The translations under genes and the position numbers were made by a program. From assembly GCF_042648365.1 (NCBI RefSeq), contig NZ_JBHRXI010000048.1, positions 1 through 64,000 on the forward strand: DNA of 64,000 bases, given 5' to 3'. Of the stretch, positions 1 to 9,984 are shown piece by piece. Every line of letters begins with the position of its first letter. Position 1 is the first letter of the stretch. The stretch is from Lutimaribacter_A marinistellae. GTDB lineage: Bacteria; Pseudomonadota; Alphaproteobacteria; Rhodobacterales; Rhodobacteraceae. Below the pieces are notes generated by a model, which was given only the letters and a program-made list of their open reading frames with translations, was not told where the DNA came from and did no database searches.

Positions 1-207
1 TACCGTCCGCAGTTCTACTTCCGGACGACCGACGTGACCGGGACCGTGACGCTGGCCGAAGGCACCGAGATGGTGATGCCGGGCGACAACGTTGCCTTCA
101 CCGTGGAGCTGATCGCCCCGATCGCGATGGAAAACGGCCTGCGCTTCGCGATCCGCGAAGGCGGCCGCACCGTCGGCGCCGGCGTCGTGTCGAAGATCAT
201 CGACTGA
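1..207 (+). CDS. tuf: Elongation factor Tu, C-terminal fragment (cut by window edge)
   Basis: The frame is open from base 1 and ends at the TGA at 205-207, giving the last 68 residues of EF-Tu, the GTPase that delivers aminoacyl-tRNA to the ribosome. The residues belong to beta-barrel domain 3, with the family's YRPQFYFRTTDVTG segment, the MVMPGDN loop and the final GRTVGAGVVSKI. The gene is intact as far as it can be seen, and only its 5' part lies outside the window. Its last codons and stop are repeated twice more just downstream. In many alphaproteobacteria tuf is followed by tRNA-Trp and secE-nusG; here tRNA-Trp lies about 3.4 kb away and secE is not seen. Confidence 0.96.
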   Translation, partial: YRPQFYFRTTDVTGTVTLAEGTEMVMPGDNVAFTVELIAPIAMENGLRFAIREGGRTVGAGVVSKIID

Positions 208-346
208 TCCGACAGGATCGGCCGATGGCCCCGAGACGCGCAACGAACAGCGTGTCGAAGATCATCGGCTGATCCGACAGGACCGGCCGATGATCCCGAG
301 ACGCGCCGGGAACAGCGTGTCGAAGATCATCGACTGATCCGACAGG
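187..346 (+). repeat. 65-bp tandem repeat of the tuf 3' end (2.5 copies)
   Basis: Units start at 187, 252 and 317, exactly 65 bp apart; the third stops after about 30 bp. Each unit begins with the codons for Ser-Lys-Ile-Ile-(Asp/Gly) plus the TGA stop of tuf and runs on into the 3' untranslated sequence. Copies 1 and 2 differ at a few positions, so the duplication is not brand new. Because 65 is not a multiple of three and each unit carries a stop, the extra copies lie outside the reading frame and simply lengthen the 3' UTR before the terminator. Confidence 0.95.
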
Positions 347-355
347 AACCCAAAG

Positions 356-386
356 AAGGCCGCCCCAACAAGGGCGGCCTTTTTTG
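356..386 (+). terminator. Rho-independent terminator of tuf
   Basis: A perfect 10-bp stem (356-365 pairs with 372-381, arms AAGGCCGCCC and GGGCGGCCTT) with a short loop is followed by a run of T. It lies directly after the last tandem-repeat copy, so the tuf transcript includes all of the repeats. Confidence 0.9.
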
Positions 387-670
387 CGCTGGACCGGGCG
401 GTGCGCCGTCTCGTAGCGCTTTATCATGTGGAAAACGAATCATCCGGCTCGGGTACCAAGCCGCAATTTGGAATTGTAGACCAAAGAATACCGCGGCGCC
501 GCAGGTGCAAACGCAAGGCGAATTCTCCGTTACATTTCAGGTGACGAGGTCTTGCCGCAGCTGCATATTTCGGTCTCCGTATACAATGGTACTCCGCTAA
601 GTAGCTAAAATCATTTGATTTTTTTTCACTCTCCCGACACGCTCGCAGATGTCCAAGGGAGGATAGCATC
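387..670. other. Intergenic region upstream of the meh-like gene
   Basis: No open frame here looks like a gene. A ribosome binding site GGGAGGA lies at 657-663, seven bases before the ATG at 671. A partly symmetrical GTATACAATGGTAC stretch at 579-592 resembles GntR-family operator halves, but no GntR gene is present in the window, so this is only a candidate. A T-rich stretch lies near 618-630. Confidence 0.4.
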
Positions 671-1504
671 ATGGATCAGTTGAATATCCAGGCCTGGCAG
701 GGGCGTGTCGATGACCAGCGCGGCGGAGTGTCCGAGCCGCAGGCGCAACGGATCGCGTCTGTTCTTGCCGATCCCGGTACACGCCTTCCCGGCGACGTGC
801 TGCCCCTGTTGTGGCACTGGTGCGCCTTCCCGAACGCGGCCTCGATGGAGGAGCTAGGCCGCGACGGGCATCCGATGGTCGGCGACTTCCTTCCGCCGGT
901 TCGGCTTGAGCGTCGGATGTGGGCGGGGGGAGCGCTTCGGTTTCACGCGCCCTTGCGGGTTGGCGAGCGGATGACGCGACAATCGACAGTGCGCAAAGTC
1001 GAGGAGAAGGATGGGCCGATGGTGCTTGTGACCGTCGATCATGTCATCCGCGGGGAAAGGGGCATCGCGATCGAAGAGCGGCAGGATATCGTCTATCTGC
1101 CAATACCTGACAGCTACACCCCGCCCCGCAAGCGCGAAATGCCTGCCTCACCCGATTTTGCCAGCAAGATGGCGATGACCGAAACGCTGCTGTTCCGCTA
1201 TTCCGCGATTACCTTCAACGCGCATCGTATCCACTACGATCTCGCCTATGCCCGCGAGGTCGAGCACTATCCCGGTCTTGTCGTGCACGGTCCGCTTCAG
1301 GCCACACTCCTGATGCAGGCGGCGACGCAGTACCGGGGTCGTCCACCATGCGAATTTCATTTCCGCGCCGTTCACCCCATGTTTGCAGGCGAGCCCCTCG
1401 ACATTGCTGCAACCGATGACATCGACGGCTCGCTTATGCTGTGTACGGGACAGGGCGGTCACCAGGGCATGCAGGCAACAGCAATCTGGCAGGGCACGGT
1501 ATGA
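671..1504 (+). CDS. Mesaconyl-C4-CoA hydratase-like protein (HTD2/MaoC double hot-dog)
   Basis: The 277-residue protein has the look of the FAS1-type/HTD2 dehydratases: an N-terminal hot-dog half with the LLPLLWHWCAF-type segment (around residues 37-55), and a C-terminal half carrying the degenerate hydratase motif YSAITFNAHRIHYD (around 176-190) followed by YPGLVVHGPL. Relatives include Chloroflexus Meh (mesaconyl-C4-CoA hydratase, giving citramalyl-CoA) and itaconyl-CoA hydratases. The stop overlaps the start of the next gene by 4 bp (ATGA), so the two are translationally coupled. The neighbour resembles the CoA isomerase that would make the substrate, which supports the mesaconyl assignment. 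Another MaoC-type enoyl-CoA hydratase activity cannot be excluded. ATG at 671 is chosen for the strong GGGAGGA site. Confidence 0.72.
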   Translation: MDQLNIQAWQGRVDDQRGGVSEPQAQRIASVLADPGTRLPGDVLPLLWHWCAFPNAASMEELGRDGHPMVGDFLPPVRLERRMWAGGALRFHAPLRVGERMTRQSTVRKVEEKDGPMVLVTVDHVIRGERGIAIEERQDIVYLPIPDSYTPPRKREMPASPDFASKMAMTETLLFRYSAITFNAHRIHYDLAYAREVEHYPGLVVHGPLQATLLMQAATQYRGRPPCEFHFRAVHPMFAGEPLDIAATDDIDGSLMLCTGQGGHQGMQATAIWQGTV

Positions 1505-2739
1505 ACGGGATCCTGAACGGAATGCGGGTCGTCGAGGGCTCTGCCTTTGTGGCCGTTCCGCTGGCCGGCTTGCTGCTGGCACAGATGGGCGCCGAGGTCA
1601 TCCGCTTCGACCGGATCGAAGGCGGCCTGGATGCCGGGCGCTGGCCATTGGCCCCGTCCGGCCAAAGCCTGTTCTGGGCGGGGCTGAACAAGGGGAAACG
1701 CTCGGTCGCAGTTGACATGCGCAGCCCCGAGGGGAGGGAGCTGATCACGCGCATCGTGACCGCTCCGGGGCCGGATGCAGGGCTTTTCATCACGAACCTG
1801 CGTGTGCGCGGCTGGATGGATCACGAGACTCTGTCGCAATACCGGAAAGACCTAATCATGGTGACATTGTCCGGCGACCGGCATGGGCGTCCCGCGGTCG
1901 ATTACACGGTCAACCCCGGCTTGGGCATCCCGGACATTACAGGCCCCGAGGGTTACGACGCGCCGGTGGCCAACGCTTTGCCGGCGTGGGACCTTATCGC
2001 AGGGAACGTGGTAGTTTCGGCGCTTTTGGCAGCGGAGCGCCATCGTTTGCGGTCGGGCATAGGGCAGGCGGTTGATCTCACGTTGAAGGATGTTGCAGCT
2101 GCAATGGTCGGTCATCTGGGAATGATTGGCGATGCAGTCCTGAACCCGGTTGCGCGGGAAAAAAGCGGCAATGCGCTCTACGGTGCATATGGCCAGGATT
2201 TCGTCTGTGCCTGCGGGAACCGTGTGATGGTGATCGGTCTCACCCGGCGCCAATGGGACGGGTTGGTCAAGGTGACCGGCACTGGAGATGCAATGGATGC
2301 AATTGCGGCCGCGAGTGGGCTGGACCTTGCGGAGGAGGGGAACCGCTGGAAACTGCGCGATGTGATCTCCGCCATCCTTGCACCGTGGTTCGCGGCGCGA
2401 GAATTGACTGATTTTGCGTCGGAATTTGACCGAAAGGGGATCACTTGGTCGGTGTTCCGGACTATGAAACAGGCCGTTGTCGAGGATCCCGACCTGAGTG
2501 ACGCGAACCCGATGTTCAGTGTGCTCGATCAACCGGGTCTGGGGCGTTTTCCTGTTCCGGGATCGCCTGTCGAGTTCGGCTCTCATCGTCGGCAGCGGCC
2601 CGAGGCAGCGCCAGCCCTTGGTGCGGATACCGAAGAGATTCTTGCCGATGTGGCGCGTCTTGATGATCGCGAGATCGCGGGCCTGTTCGACCGCGGTGTG
2701 GTAGACGGGCCGAGACGTCAGGCGCGGCCCGCAGCCTGA
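1501..2739 (+). CDS. Class III CoA-transferase family; likely mesaconyl-CoA C1-C4 isomerase (Mct-like)
   Basis: A 412-residue CaiB/BaiF (family III) protein. It opens with the family's typical MRVVEGSAFVAVPLAGLLLAQ and GAEVIRFD segments, then NKGKRSVAVDMRSPEGREL. The region around 130-170 (VDYTVNPGLGIPDITGP, then ANALPAWDLIAGN) resembles proteins annotated 2-methylfumaryl-CoA isomerase, which move CoA within mesaconyl-CoA from C1 to C4. ATG at 1501 overlaps the stop of the upstream hydratase gene; an earlier in-frame start at 1441 would lie inside that gene and add non-family residues. If both assignments hold, the pair converts mesaconyl-C1-CoA to citramalyl-CoA. No citramalyl-CoA lyase is in view. 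Substrate assignment is inference from similarity and pairing. Confidence 0.72.
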   Translation: MNGILNGMRVVEGSAFVAVPLAGLLLAQMGAEVIRFDRIEGGLDAGRWPLAPSGQSLFWAGLNKGKRSVAVDMRSPEGRELITRIVTAPGPDAGLFITNLRVRGWMDHETLSQYRKDLIMVTLSGDRHGRPAVDYTVNPGLGIPDITGPEGYDAPVANALPAWDLIAGNVVVSALLAAERHRLRSGIGQAVDLTLKDVAAAMVGHLGMIGDAVLNPVAREKSGNALYGAYGQDFVCACGNRVMVIGLTRRQWDGLVKVTGTGDAMDAIAAASGLDLAEEGNRWKLRDVISAILAPWFAARELTDFASEFDRKGITWSVFRTMKQAVVEDPDLSDANPMFSVLDQPGLGRFPVPGSPVEFGSHRRQRPEAAPALGADTEEILADVARLDDREIAGLFDRGVVDGPRRQARPAA

Positions 2740-3441
2740 TCATTTCGGCTGCCAAGGTTCGCGCCCGACCATGCGATCAGCCTCGGCGGTGATGCGGTTC
2801 ATGTGCTCTTCGAGGTCGAGGCGCAGCGCTTCGATTTCTTCTTCGTTTGCCTTGCGCGGTACCGGTTTTGTCCATTCAGAACAAAGGAATACGCCCTCGT
2901 TGCGCCAGGGGCGGGGCAGGAGGAGGCGGTCCCAGGTGGCGGCCTCGCGGCCGTGACGGACGGAATAGGTGATACCAAAGACCCGCTTACCCGAGCTGCG
3001 CGCCCAAACCAGCGGAACTGTGGAGCTGACACGCTCGGGGCCGCGCGGGCCGTCGGCGGCGATTCCGATGGAAATGCCCTGTTTCATCTTGCCCAGCACC
3101 TCGCGCGAGAGCGCGACATGGCGTTTGTGGCTCGACATCGCGATCGTATCCATGCCGAAGAGCTTTTGCACGCGCCCCACCATGCTGCCTGCGCGCGCAG
3201 CCGAAGTGATCGAACAGATACGCCCCTTGTCGAGCGGAAAGAAGTATGGCGACTGCGCAAGTCTCTGATGCCAAAGCACAACTATGACCGGTTCGCCTGC
3301 CTCGGCCAGTTGGTCAAGCTCTTCGTAGCCGATCCGCTGCCAGCGCGTGTTGCGGTGAACGCGCCGGATATAGGCGGCGATGCGGCGGGCGGCCCAGTTC
3401 AGGACGGCTTCGCTGTCGGCGAGTTTCTTGCGCAGGCTCAC
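2740..3441 (-). CDS. DUF374 lysophospholipid acyltransferase-like protein
   Basis: A 233-residue protein of the DUF374 family, related to the PlsC-type acyltransferases. The visible markers are VIVVLWHQRLAQSPYF (around 53-68, with the His that replaces the HX4D motif of classical enzymes), SAARAGSMVGRV and the ADGPRGP block (around 128-134), followed by RVSSTVPLVWARSSGKRV. It probably acylates a lipid precursor at the inner membrane; the substrate is not known. It is convergent with the CoA-transferase gene, and the two stop codons directly abut (2739/2740). The next upstream feature on its 5' side is the tRNA gene. Confidence 0.8.
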   Translation of the reverse strand: MSLRKKLADSEAVLNWAARRIAAYIRRVHRNTRWQRIGYEELDQLAEAGEPVIVVLWHQRLAQSPYFFPLDKGRICSITSAARAGSMVGRVQKLFGMDTIAMSSHKRHVALSREVLGKMKQGISIGIAADGPRGPERVSSTVPLVWARSSGKRVFGITYSVRHGREAATWDRLLLPRPWRNEGVFLCSEWTKPVPRKANEEEIEALRLDLEEHMNRITAEADRMVGREPWQPK

Positions 3442-3575
3442 GTGCGGTTCTCTCCTGTCTGGCTGCGCGCCTTGATAACGGATGACGGGGGCAAGGCCAA
3501 CTTTGCGACAGGGCAGGAAAAGTGAAAAAACCCTCTTGAGTCCCGCCTGTCTCTGGCATATTTGACCCCCACTCT

Positions 3576-3651
3576 AGGGGTATAGCTCAGTTGGTAGAGC
3601 GACGGTCTCCAAAACCGTAGGTCGCGGGTTCGAACCCTGCTGCCCCTGCCA
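3576..3651 (+). tRNA. tRNA-Trp (anticodon CCA)
   Basis: A full cloverleaf can be drawn: acceptor arms AGGGGTA and TGCCCCT with one G-T pair, D-arm GCTC..GAGC, anticodon stem ACGGT/ACCGT around the loop CTCCAAA, T-arm with GGTTCGAACCC, discriminator G and an encoded CCA at 3649-3651. The anticodon CCA reads the Trp codon UGG. No secE or nusG follows, unlike the usual alphaproteobacterial order. Confidence 0.96.
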
Positions 3652-3663
3652 TTTCCCTGAAAT

Positions 3664-3711
3664 TGACCGTTTTGTACATCGTTCCGAGGGTGGAATGACC
3701 GTTTTGTACAT
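3664..3711 (+). repeat. Direct repeat of 16 bp just after tRNA-Trp
   Basis: The sequence TGACCGTTTTGTACAT occurs at 3664-3679 and again, identical, at 3696-3711, 32 bp apart, starting 13 bp after the tRNA 3' end. The role is unknown. It could be a pair of regulator sites for the downstream binding-protein gene or a remnant of an integration event at the tRNA. No integrase is nearby. Confidence 0.85.
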
Positions 3712-3867
3712 AATTTTCCGTTAACGCACGGGTGCCCCGGCGGGGGAGACTGGGGTGGCGGAAAAATGTCGTTTTTCGTTGACGATGTCGCATTCGGGCT
3801 ATGGTCTGCGCCAGTAACCCGGTGCCGTCAGGGCGGCGGGTGCACGCAACTCTTCAGAGTGAGATAC

Positions 3868-5508
3868 ATGCCCCACACAAATCGCATCCACCCCGCCGCC
3901 CGTGCCTATGCCGAGGAGGTCCGCGCCGGGACCCTGTCGCGACGGGAGTTCCTGACCCGTGCCACATCGCTTGGTGTCAGCGCCGCGCTTGCCTATGGGC
4001 TGCTGGGTCAGGCGAAGCCCGCGCGCGCCGCGGGTGCCGTGCAACAGGGCGGCACAATGCGCATCGAATCCTCGGTCAAGGCGCTGAAGGATCCGCGCGC
4101 CTATGACTGGCCGCAGATGTCGAATTTTACCCGCGGCTACCTGGAGTACCTCGTCGAGTACCAGATCGACGGAAGCTTTGAGCCGATGCTGCTGGAAGCG
4201 TGGGAGGTGAATGACGACGCGACCGAGTACCTGCTCAAGGTGCGGCCCGGCGTCAAGTGGAGCAATGGCGATCCGTTCACCGCCGGGGATGTGGCGTTCA
4301 ACATCGCCCGCTGGTGCGAGACGGGGGTCGAAGGCAACTCGATGGCATCGCGCATGGGCTCGCTGGTCGATCCCGAAACGGGACAGGCGCGCGAAGGGGC
4401 GATTGCCGTGGTTGACGACGGCACCGTCAAGCTGACGCTGGTCCAGCCCGATATCACGCTGATCGCGGGGTTCTCGGACTACCCAGCCGCGATCGTGCAC
4501 CCGAGCTTCAACGGCGATCCGCTGGACAACCCGATCGGGACGGGCCCGTACATGCCGGAAGAGTTCAGCGTGGGAGAGCGGGCCGTGCTGGTGCGGAACG
4601 AGAACCATGAATGGTGGGGCGAGGGCGCCTGGCTGGACCGGATCGAATACCTCGATTTCGGGACCGAGCAGGCCGGGATCGTGGCCGCGGTGGATTCGGG
4701 CGAGGTGGACATGATCTATGAATCGCTGGGCGACTTCATCCTCGTGCTGGACGGGATCGGCTGGACCAAGTCCGAGGCTGTGACCGCCAACACCGTCGTG
4801 ATCCGCACCAACCAGCAGGCAGAGGTGGACGGGATGAAACCCTATGCCGATGCGCGGGTGCGCCGTGCGCTGGCGATGGCGGTGGACAATTCGGTTCTGC
4901 TGGAACTGGGATTCTCGAACAATGGCCGTGTCGCCGAGAACCACCATGTCTCGCCCATCCATCCCGAATATGCCGAGATTCCGGCGCCGGTATTCGACCC
5001 CGAGGGCGCCGTGGCGTTGATGGAAGAGGCCGGCATGGCCGATTTCGAACATGAGTTGATCTCGATCGACGATACCTGGCGCAAGAACACCTCGGACGCG
5101 GCGGCGGCGATGCTGCGCGATGCGGGGATAGGCGTGAAGCGGACGGTTCTGCCCGGCTCGACCTTCTGGAACGATTGGGCGAAATACCCGTTCTCGACGA
5201 CCGATTGGGCGCAGCGGCCCCTGGGGGTGCAGGTGCTGGCGCTGGCCTATCGGTCGGGTGAGCCGTGGAACGAGACCGGTTTCGCCAACGAGGAGTTTGA
5301 CACGCTTCTGAAAGAGGCGTTGTCGATCGCGGATGCCGAGCAACGACGCGAGGTCATGGCGAAGCTGCAGAAGATCATGCAGGACGAGGGTGTGATCATC
5401 CAGCCATACTGGCGGTCGATCTATCGGCATCACAGGGAAAACGTGGTGGGTGCACAGATGCACCCTACCTTCGAGATACACGTGGCCAAGCTGGGCTTTG
5501 CAGCGTGA
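3868..5508 (+). CDS. ABC transporter substrate-binding protein, family 5 (peptide/nickel type), Tat-exported
   Basis: A 546-residue periplasmic binding protein of the SBP_bac_5 family. The start at 3868 gives a twin-arginine signal (LSRREFLTRATSLG, residues 22-35) ending in AKPARAAG, typical of alphaproteobacterial peptide binding proteins. The body carries family blocks such as LLEAWEVNDDATEYLLKVRPGVKWSNGDPFTAGDVAFNI (split around residues 108-146), NPIGTGPYM and a C-terminal EEFDTLLKEAL segment. No permease or ATPase genes flank it: the tRNA precedes it and ureG converges from the other side. It may serve a transporter encoded elsewhere. The ligand could be peptides or, given the urease genes, nickel, but nothing in the sequence decides this. 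Confidence 0.88.
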   Translation: MPHTNRIHPAARAYAEEVRAGTLSRREFLTRATSLGVSAALAYGLLGQAKPARAAGAVQQGGTMRIESSVKALKDPRAYDWPQMSNFTRGYLEYLVEYQIDGSFEPMLLEAWEVNDDATEYLLKVRPGVKWSNGDPFTAGDVAFNIARWCETGVEGNSMASRMGSLVDPETGQAREGAIAVVDDGTVKLTLVQPDITLIAGFSDYPAAIVHPSFNGDPLDNPIGTGPYMPEEFSVGERAVLVRNENHEWWGEGAWLDRIEYLDFGTEQAGIVAAVDSGEVDMIYESLGDFILVLDGIGWTKSEAVTANTVVIRTNQQAEVDGMKPYADARVRRALAMAVDNSVLLELGFSNNGRVAENHHVSPIHPEYAEIPAPVFDPEGAVALMEEAGMADFEHELISIDDTWRKNTSDAAAAMLRDAGIGVKRTVLPGSTFWNDWAKYPFSTTDWAQRPLGVQVLALAYRSGEPWNETGFANEEFDTLLKEALSIADAEQRREVMAKLQKIMQDEGVIIQPYWRSIYRHHRENVVGAQMHPTFEIHVAKLGFAA

Positions 5509-5541
5509 CGGTGCGCCTGGCCCGGTTCCCCTCGGTCCGGA

Positions 5542-6173
<632 letters not shown>

Positions 6174-6177
<4 letters not shown>

Positions 6178-6821
6178 GTCGCGAATATCCTTGGGCTTTG
6201 TGTTTCGTGGCGCATGGCGGCGATCTCGGCCATGAGCGACGTGGTGGAGAGGCGATCGAGACCGTGTTCGATGGACTCGTCCGCGGTTTCGATGGCTTCT
6301 TGTGTCAGGTCGTGCAGCAGCGATTGCGCCGCGGTCTGGCCCAGCGGCATCAGGCGCTGCGCGGCCGAAAGCAGGCTGCCCAGCATGGCGTGGAGGTACA
6401 TCTGCGCGGTCAGAGAGAGAGGCAGACCGCGCAACCGCGCCGCGCGCCCCAGCGCCACGGGATAGGTCGAGGGTGAGAGGTCGAGACCCCAGACCGGGGC
6501 GGTGATGCGGGTGAAGGCGGTGCCGAGCCGCGTGGTCTCGGCCAGACGCTCGGCGCTGCCGGCATAGGCGCGGCAGGTGGCGTCGACTCCGGCAAGGTCC
6601 TGTTCCGTGTCGGCGCGGTAGGCGGCGGCCAGAAACTGCACATCGGACCGGCCGGCGCCGTGGCGCAGCACGTCGCGCAGCCATGCGGCGAGGCTGCCCG
6701 TGTCGTGCACCCAGCCATCATGCACCGCGCGTTCCAGCCCGTGCGAATAAGCGAATGCGCCGACGGGGTAGGCGGGCGACAGCCATTGGGCGAGCGTCAG
6801 CGTGTCAGTGGCTGTGGCCAT
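6174..6821 (-). CDS. ureF: Urease accessory protein UreF
   Basis: A 215-residue, mostly helical chaperone that links UreD to UreG in the urease activation complex. Family markers are LAQWLSPAYPVGAFAYSHGLE (in two parts, residues 10-30), the LSLTAQMYLHAMLGSLLSAAQRLMPLGQTAAQ region near 135-165, and a conserved C-terminal end (ETQSPRIFAT). Its start lies 17 bp inside the end of ureE, and its stop overlaps the start of ureG. Confidence 0.96.
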
Positions 6822-7260
6822 GGGTGCGTCCGTGGCCGTAAGCGCCGCCTTCGGGGGTGAAGGGTTCGGTCACCTCGCGCAGGGTCGCGCCCAGCCGGGT
6901 GAGCATGTCGTGCAGCACGTGGTCGCGCTGGATCAGCAGCCGGTCGGCGCCGATCTGGCAGGGCGTGTGGCGGTTGCCGATATGCCAGGCGAGGCGGATG
7001 AGGTCGGAGCCCGTCACCTCGAGCAGCGGTTCGGGCGCGGCGATGATCTCGATCTCTCCGCCGCCATCCAGCACGAGAACGCCGCCATGGTCCAGGGATG
7101 TGGTCTTGGGCAGGTTGACGAGCAGGGGGCGGCCATCGTCTAGCGTCAGAACCTTGCGGCGCAGGAAGCGGCCCTCGTAGTCAAGCGAGACACGTCCGGC
7201 CCGCTCGGGCCGGTGCGCGTGCGCGTGATAACTCAGCGCGGTCAGGGCGGGGGCGGTCAT
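6805..7260 (-). CDS. ureE: Urease accessory protein UreE (nickel metallochaperone)
   Basis: A 151-residue UreE that brings Ni2+ to the activation complex. The N-terminal peptide-binding domain contains SLDYEGRFLRRKVLTLDDG and LLVNLPKTTSLDHGGVL; the metal-binding domain has LAWHIGNRHTPCQI (with the conserved His of the dimer interface) and DHVLHDMLTRLGA. The tail is His-rich (GHGRTHGHSH), which in other UreE proteins stores nickel. ATG at 7260 is chosen because the sequence before it is unlike UreE and would run into the DUF1127 gene. Confidence 0.95.
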   Translation of the reverse strand: MTAPALTALSYHAHAHRPERAGRVSLDYEGRFLRRKVLTLDDGRPLLVNLPKTTSLDHGGVLVLDGGGEIEIIAAPEPLLEVTGSDLIRLAWHIGNRHTPCQIGADRLLIQRDHVLHDMLTRLGATLREVTEPFTPEGGAYGHGRTHGHSH

Positions 7261-7279
7261 GCCTGCGCCCCCGGCACGG

Positions 7280-7504
7280 TCAGACGTAGTAGCTGGACCG
7301 GAAGACATGTGCGACGATCTCGTCGCGCTTGAGCCCGCGCTGGGCGAGTTCGGCATCGCTGAGCGCGTTCAGCGTCTGTGCGCGTTGCACGCGCGAGTCG
7401 TTCTCGGCGATCTTCACAAGGCCGTTGCCAATCGCGGCGAAGAAGCCCGAGATGCCGCTGAGAAATCCGGTGCTGGCCGGGTTGTTCGTGGTGATGTTTG
7501 CCAT
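7280..7504 (-). CDS. DUF1127 (YjiS-like) small protein inside the urease operon
   Basis: A 74-residue protein ending in the DUF1127 domain (residues about 36-68: SRVQRAQTLNALSDAELAQRG, then LKRDEIVAHVF). The domain is small, basic and Arg-rich in alphaproteobacteria, where members have been linked to RNA turnover and to C and phosphate responses. The N-terminus is Asn/Thr-rich and then hydrophobic/Gly-rich (GFLSGISGFFAAIGNGL). It lies 141 bp after ureC and 19 bp before ureE, on the same strand. A ribosome site AGAGGA lies upstream. Why urease operons should hold such a gene is unknown. Confidence 0.85.
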   Translation of the reverse strand: MANITTNNPASTGFLSGISGFFAAIGNGLVKIAENDSRVQRAQTLNALSDAELAQRGLKRDEIVAHVFRSSYYV

Positions 7505-7552
7505 CGGAGATGTATCCTCTTTCGTACAACTCCTCCCATTGGCATCGAAGAT

Positions 7553-7570
7553 ATGCTGCAGGTGCAGCAT
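7553..7570. promoter_or_regulatory. Inverted repeat in the leader of the DUF1127 gene
   Basis: ATGCTGC and GCAGCAT form a perfect 7-bp inverted repeat with a 4-bp centre, about 50 bp upstream of the DUF1127 start and within the 141-bp gap after ureC. It could be an operator or an RNA hairpin that separates expression of the structural and accessory genes. There is no T run after it, so it is not a normal terminator. Confidence 0.4.
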
Positions 7571-7645
7571 TTGCCAGTGCGGCAGGGGAATACCCGCCGT
7601 GCACGTGGTGCAAATCGCGTAAGGTCATGACAACGGCCTTCGGTT

Positions 7646-9358
<1,713 letters not shown>

Positions 9359-9503
9359 GGGGGCATGTTCCGTTTTCTGTCCGCCCCCTTTGTCGGGCGC
9401 GGGGCGGATCGCGAAAAGATGCCGCCACTTTGGCAGGCAGGGCAGGTGCGGTGAGCGGGCCGATTTGGCGCATTTTTAGGTGCATTGCCCGATTTTTAGG
9501 CGG

Positions 9504-9902
9504 TCAGTTCATCCTGCCAAATTCGCGCAGCTCCCGTGTCCTTTGGCGGGTCAGCCGCTCCATGCAGATGAAGAACAGCTGGTTCTGCATCGACCCGCCC
9601 CGGGCCACGAGGCTTTCGGCCGTGCAGGCGGCGTCGCGGAAGGCGATCCATTTGCGCTGGGCGTCGCGCAGGATCTCGGCCGCGGGTGTCTGGCCGGGTT
9701 GCAGGCTCTGATCGAGGCGGCGGGCCATGTCCATCGCGCCCGGCCAGCTTGCGTTCAGGTCGCGGTCGGCGGCCTCGTATGCCTGTGAGGCGCAGCCGGT
9801 CATTTCCAGCTGTGTCTTGGGGTTGTTGCAGTCGAGCTGTTCTGCGGGCAGGGCGGTGGCGAAGATCGCTGCCAGGGTAGAAAAGGCGGCTGTCAGGCGC
9901 AT
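9504..9902 (-). CDS. Secreted LprI-like (DUF1311) protein in the urease operon
   Basis: A 132-residue protein with a clear signal peptide (MRLTAAFSTLAAIFATALPA) followed by a DUF1311/LprI N-terminal-type domain: DCNNPKTQLEMTGCASQAYEAADRDLN (in two parts, residues 24-50), a helical stretch, then RKWIAFRDAACTAE and a final Cys, giving four conserved cysteines likely to form disulfides in the periplasm. Some relatives inhibit lysozyme. It sits between the 107-aa gene and ureC on the same strand. No known link to urease. Confidence 0.8.
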   Translation of the reverse strand: MRLTAAFSTLAAIFATALPAEQLDCNNPKTQLEMTGCASQAYEAADRDLNASWPGAMDMARRLDQSLQPGQTPAAEILRDAQRKWIAFRDAACTAESLVARGGSMQNQLFFICMERLTRQRTRELREFGRMN

Positions 9903-9984
9903 CGGGATCCTCCCACGGGGTGCGATGCGCCTGATCCTAGGCGGTCCGGGCCGGTCTTGCCAGCATGGTGAGCAGTTTGGTCTG

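Noticed and set aside
187..346. Possible CRISPR or regulatory repeat array
   Set aside because: The units are contiguous with no unique spacers and begin inside the tuf coding end; they are a simple tandem duplication.
3576..5508. Prophage or integrative element at tRNA-Trp
   Set aside because: No integrase, no second tRNA fragment and only one ordinary gene follow; the direct repeat alone is not enough.
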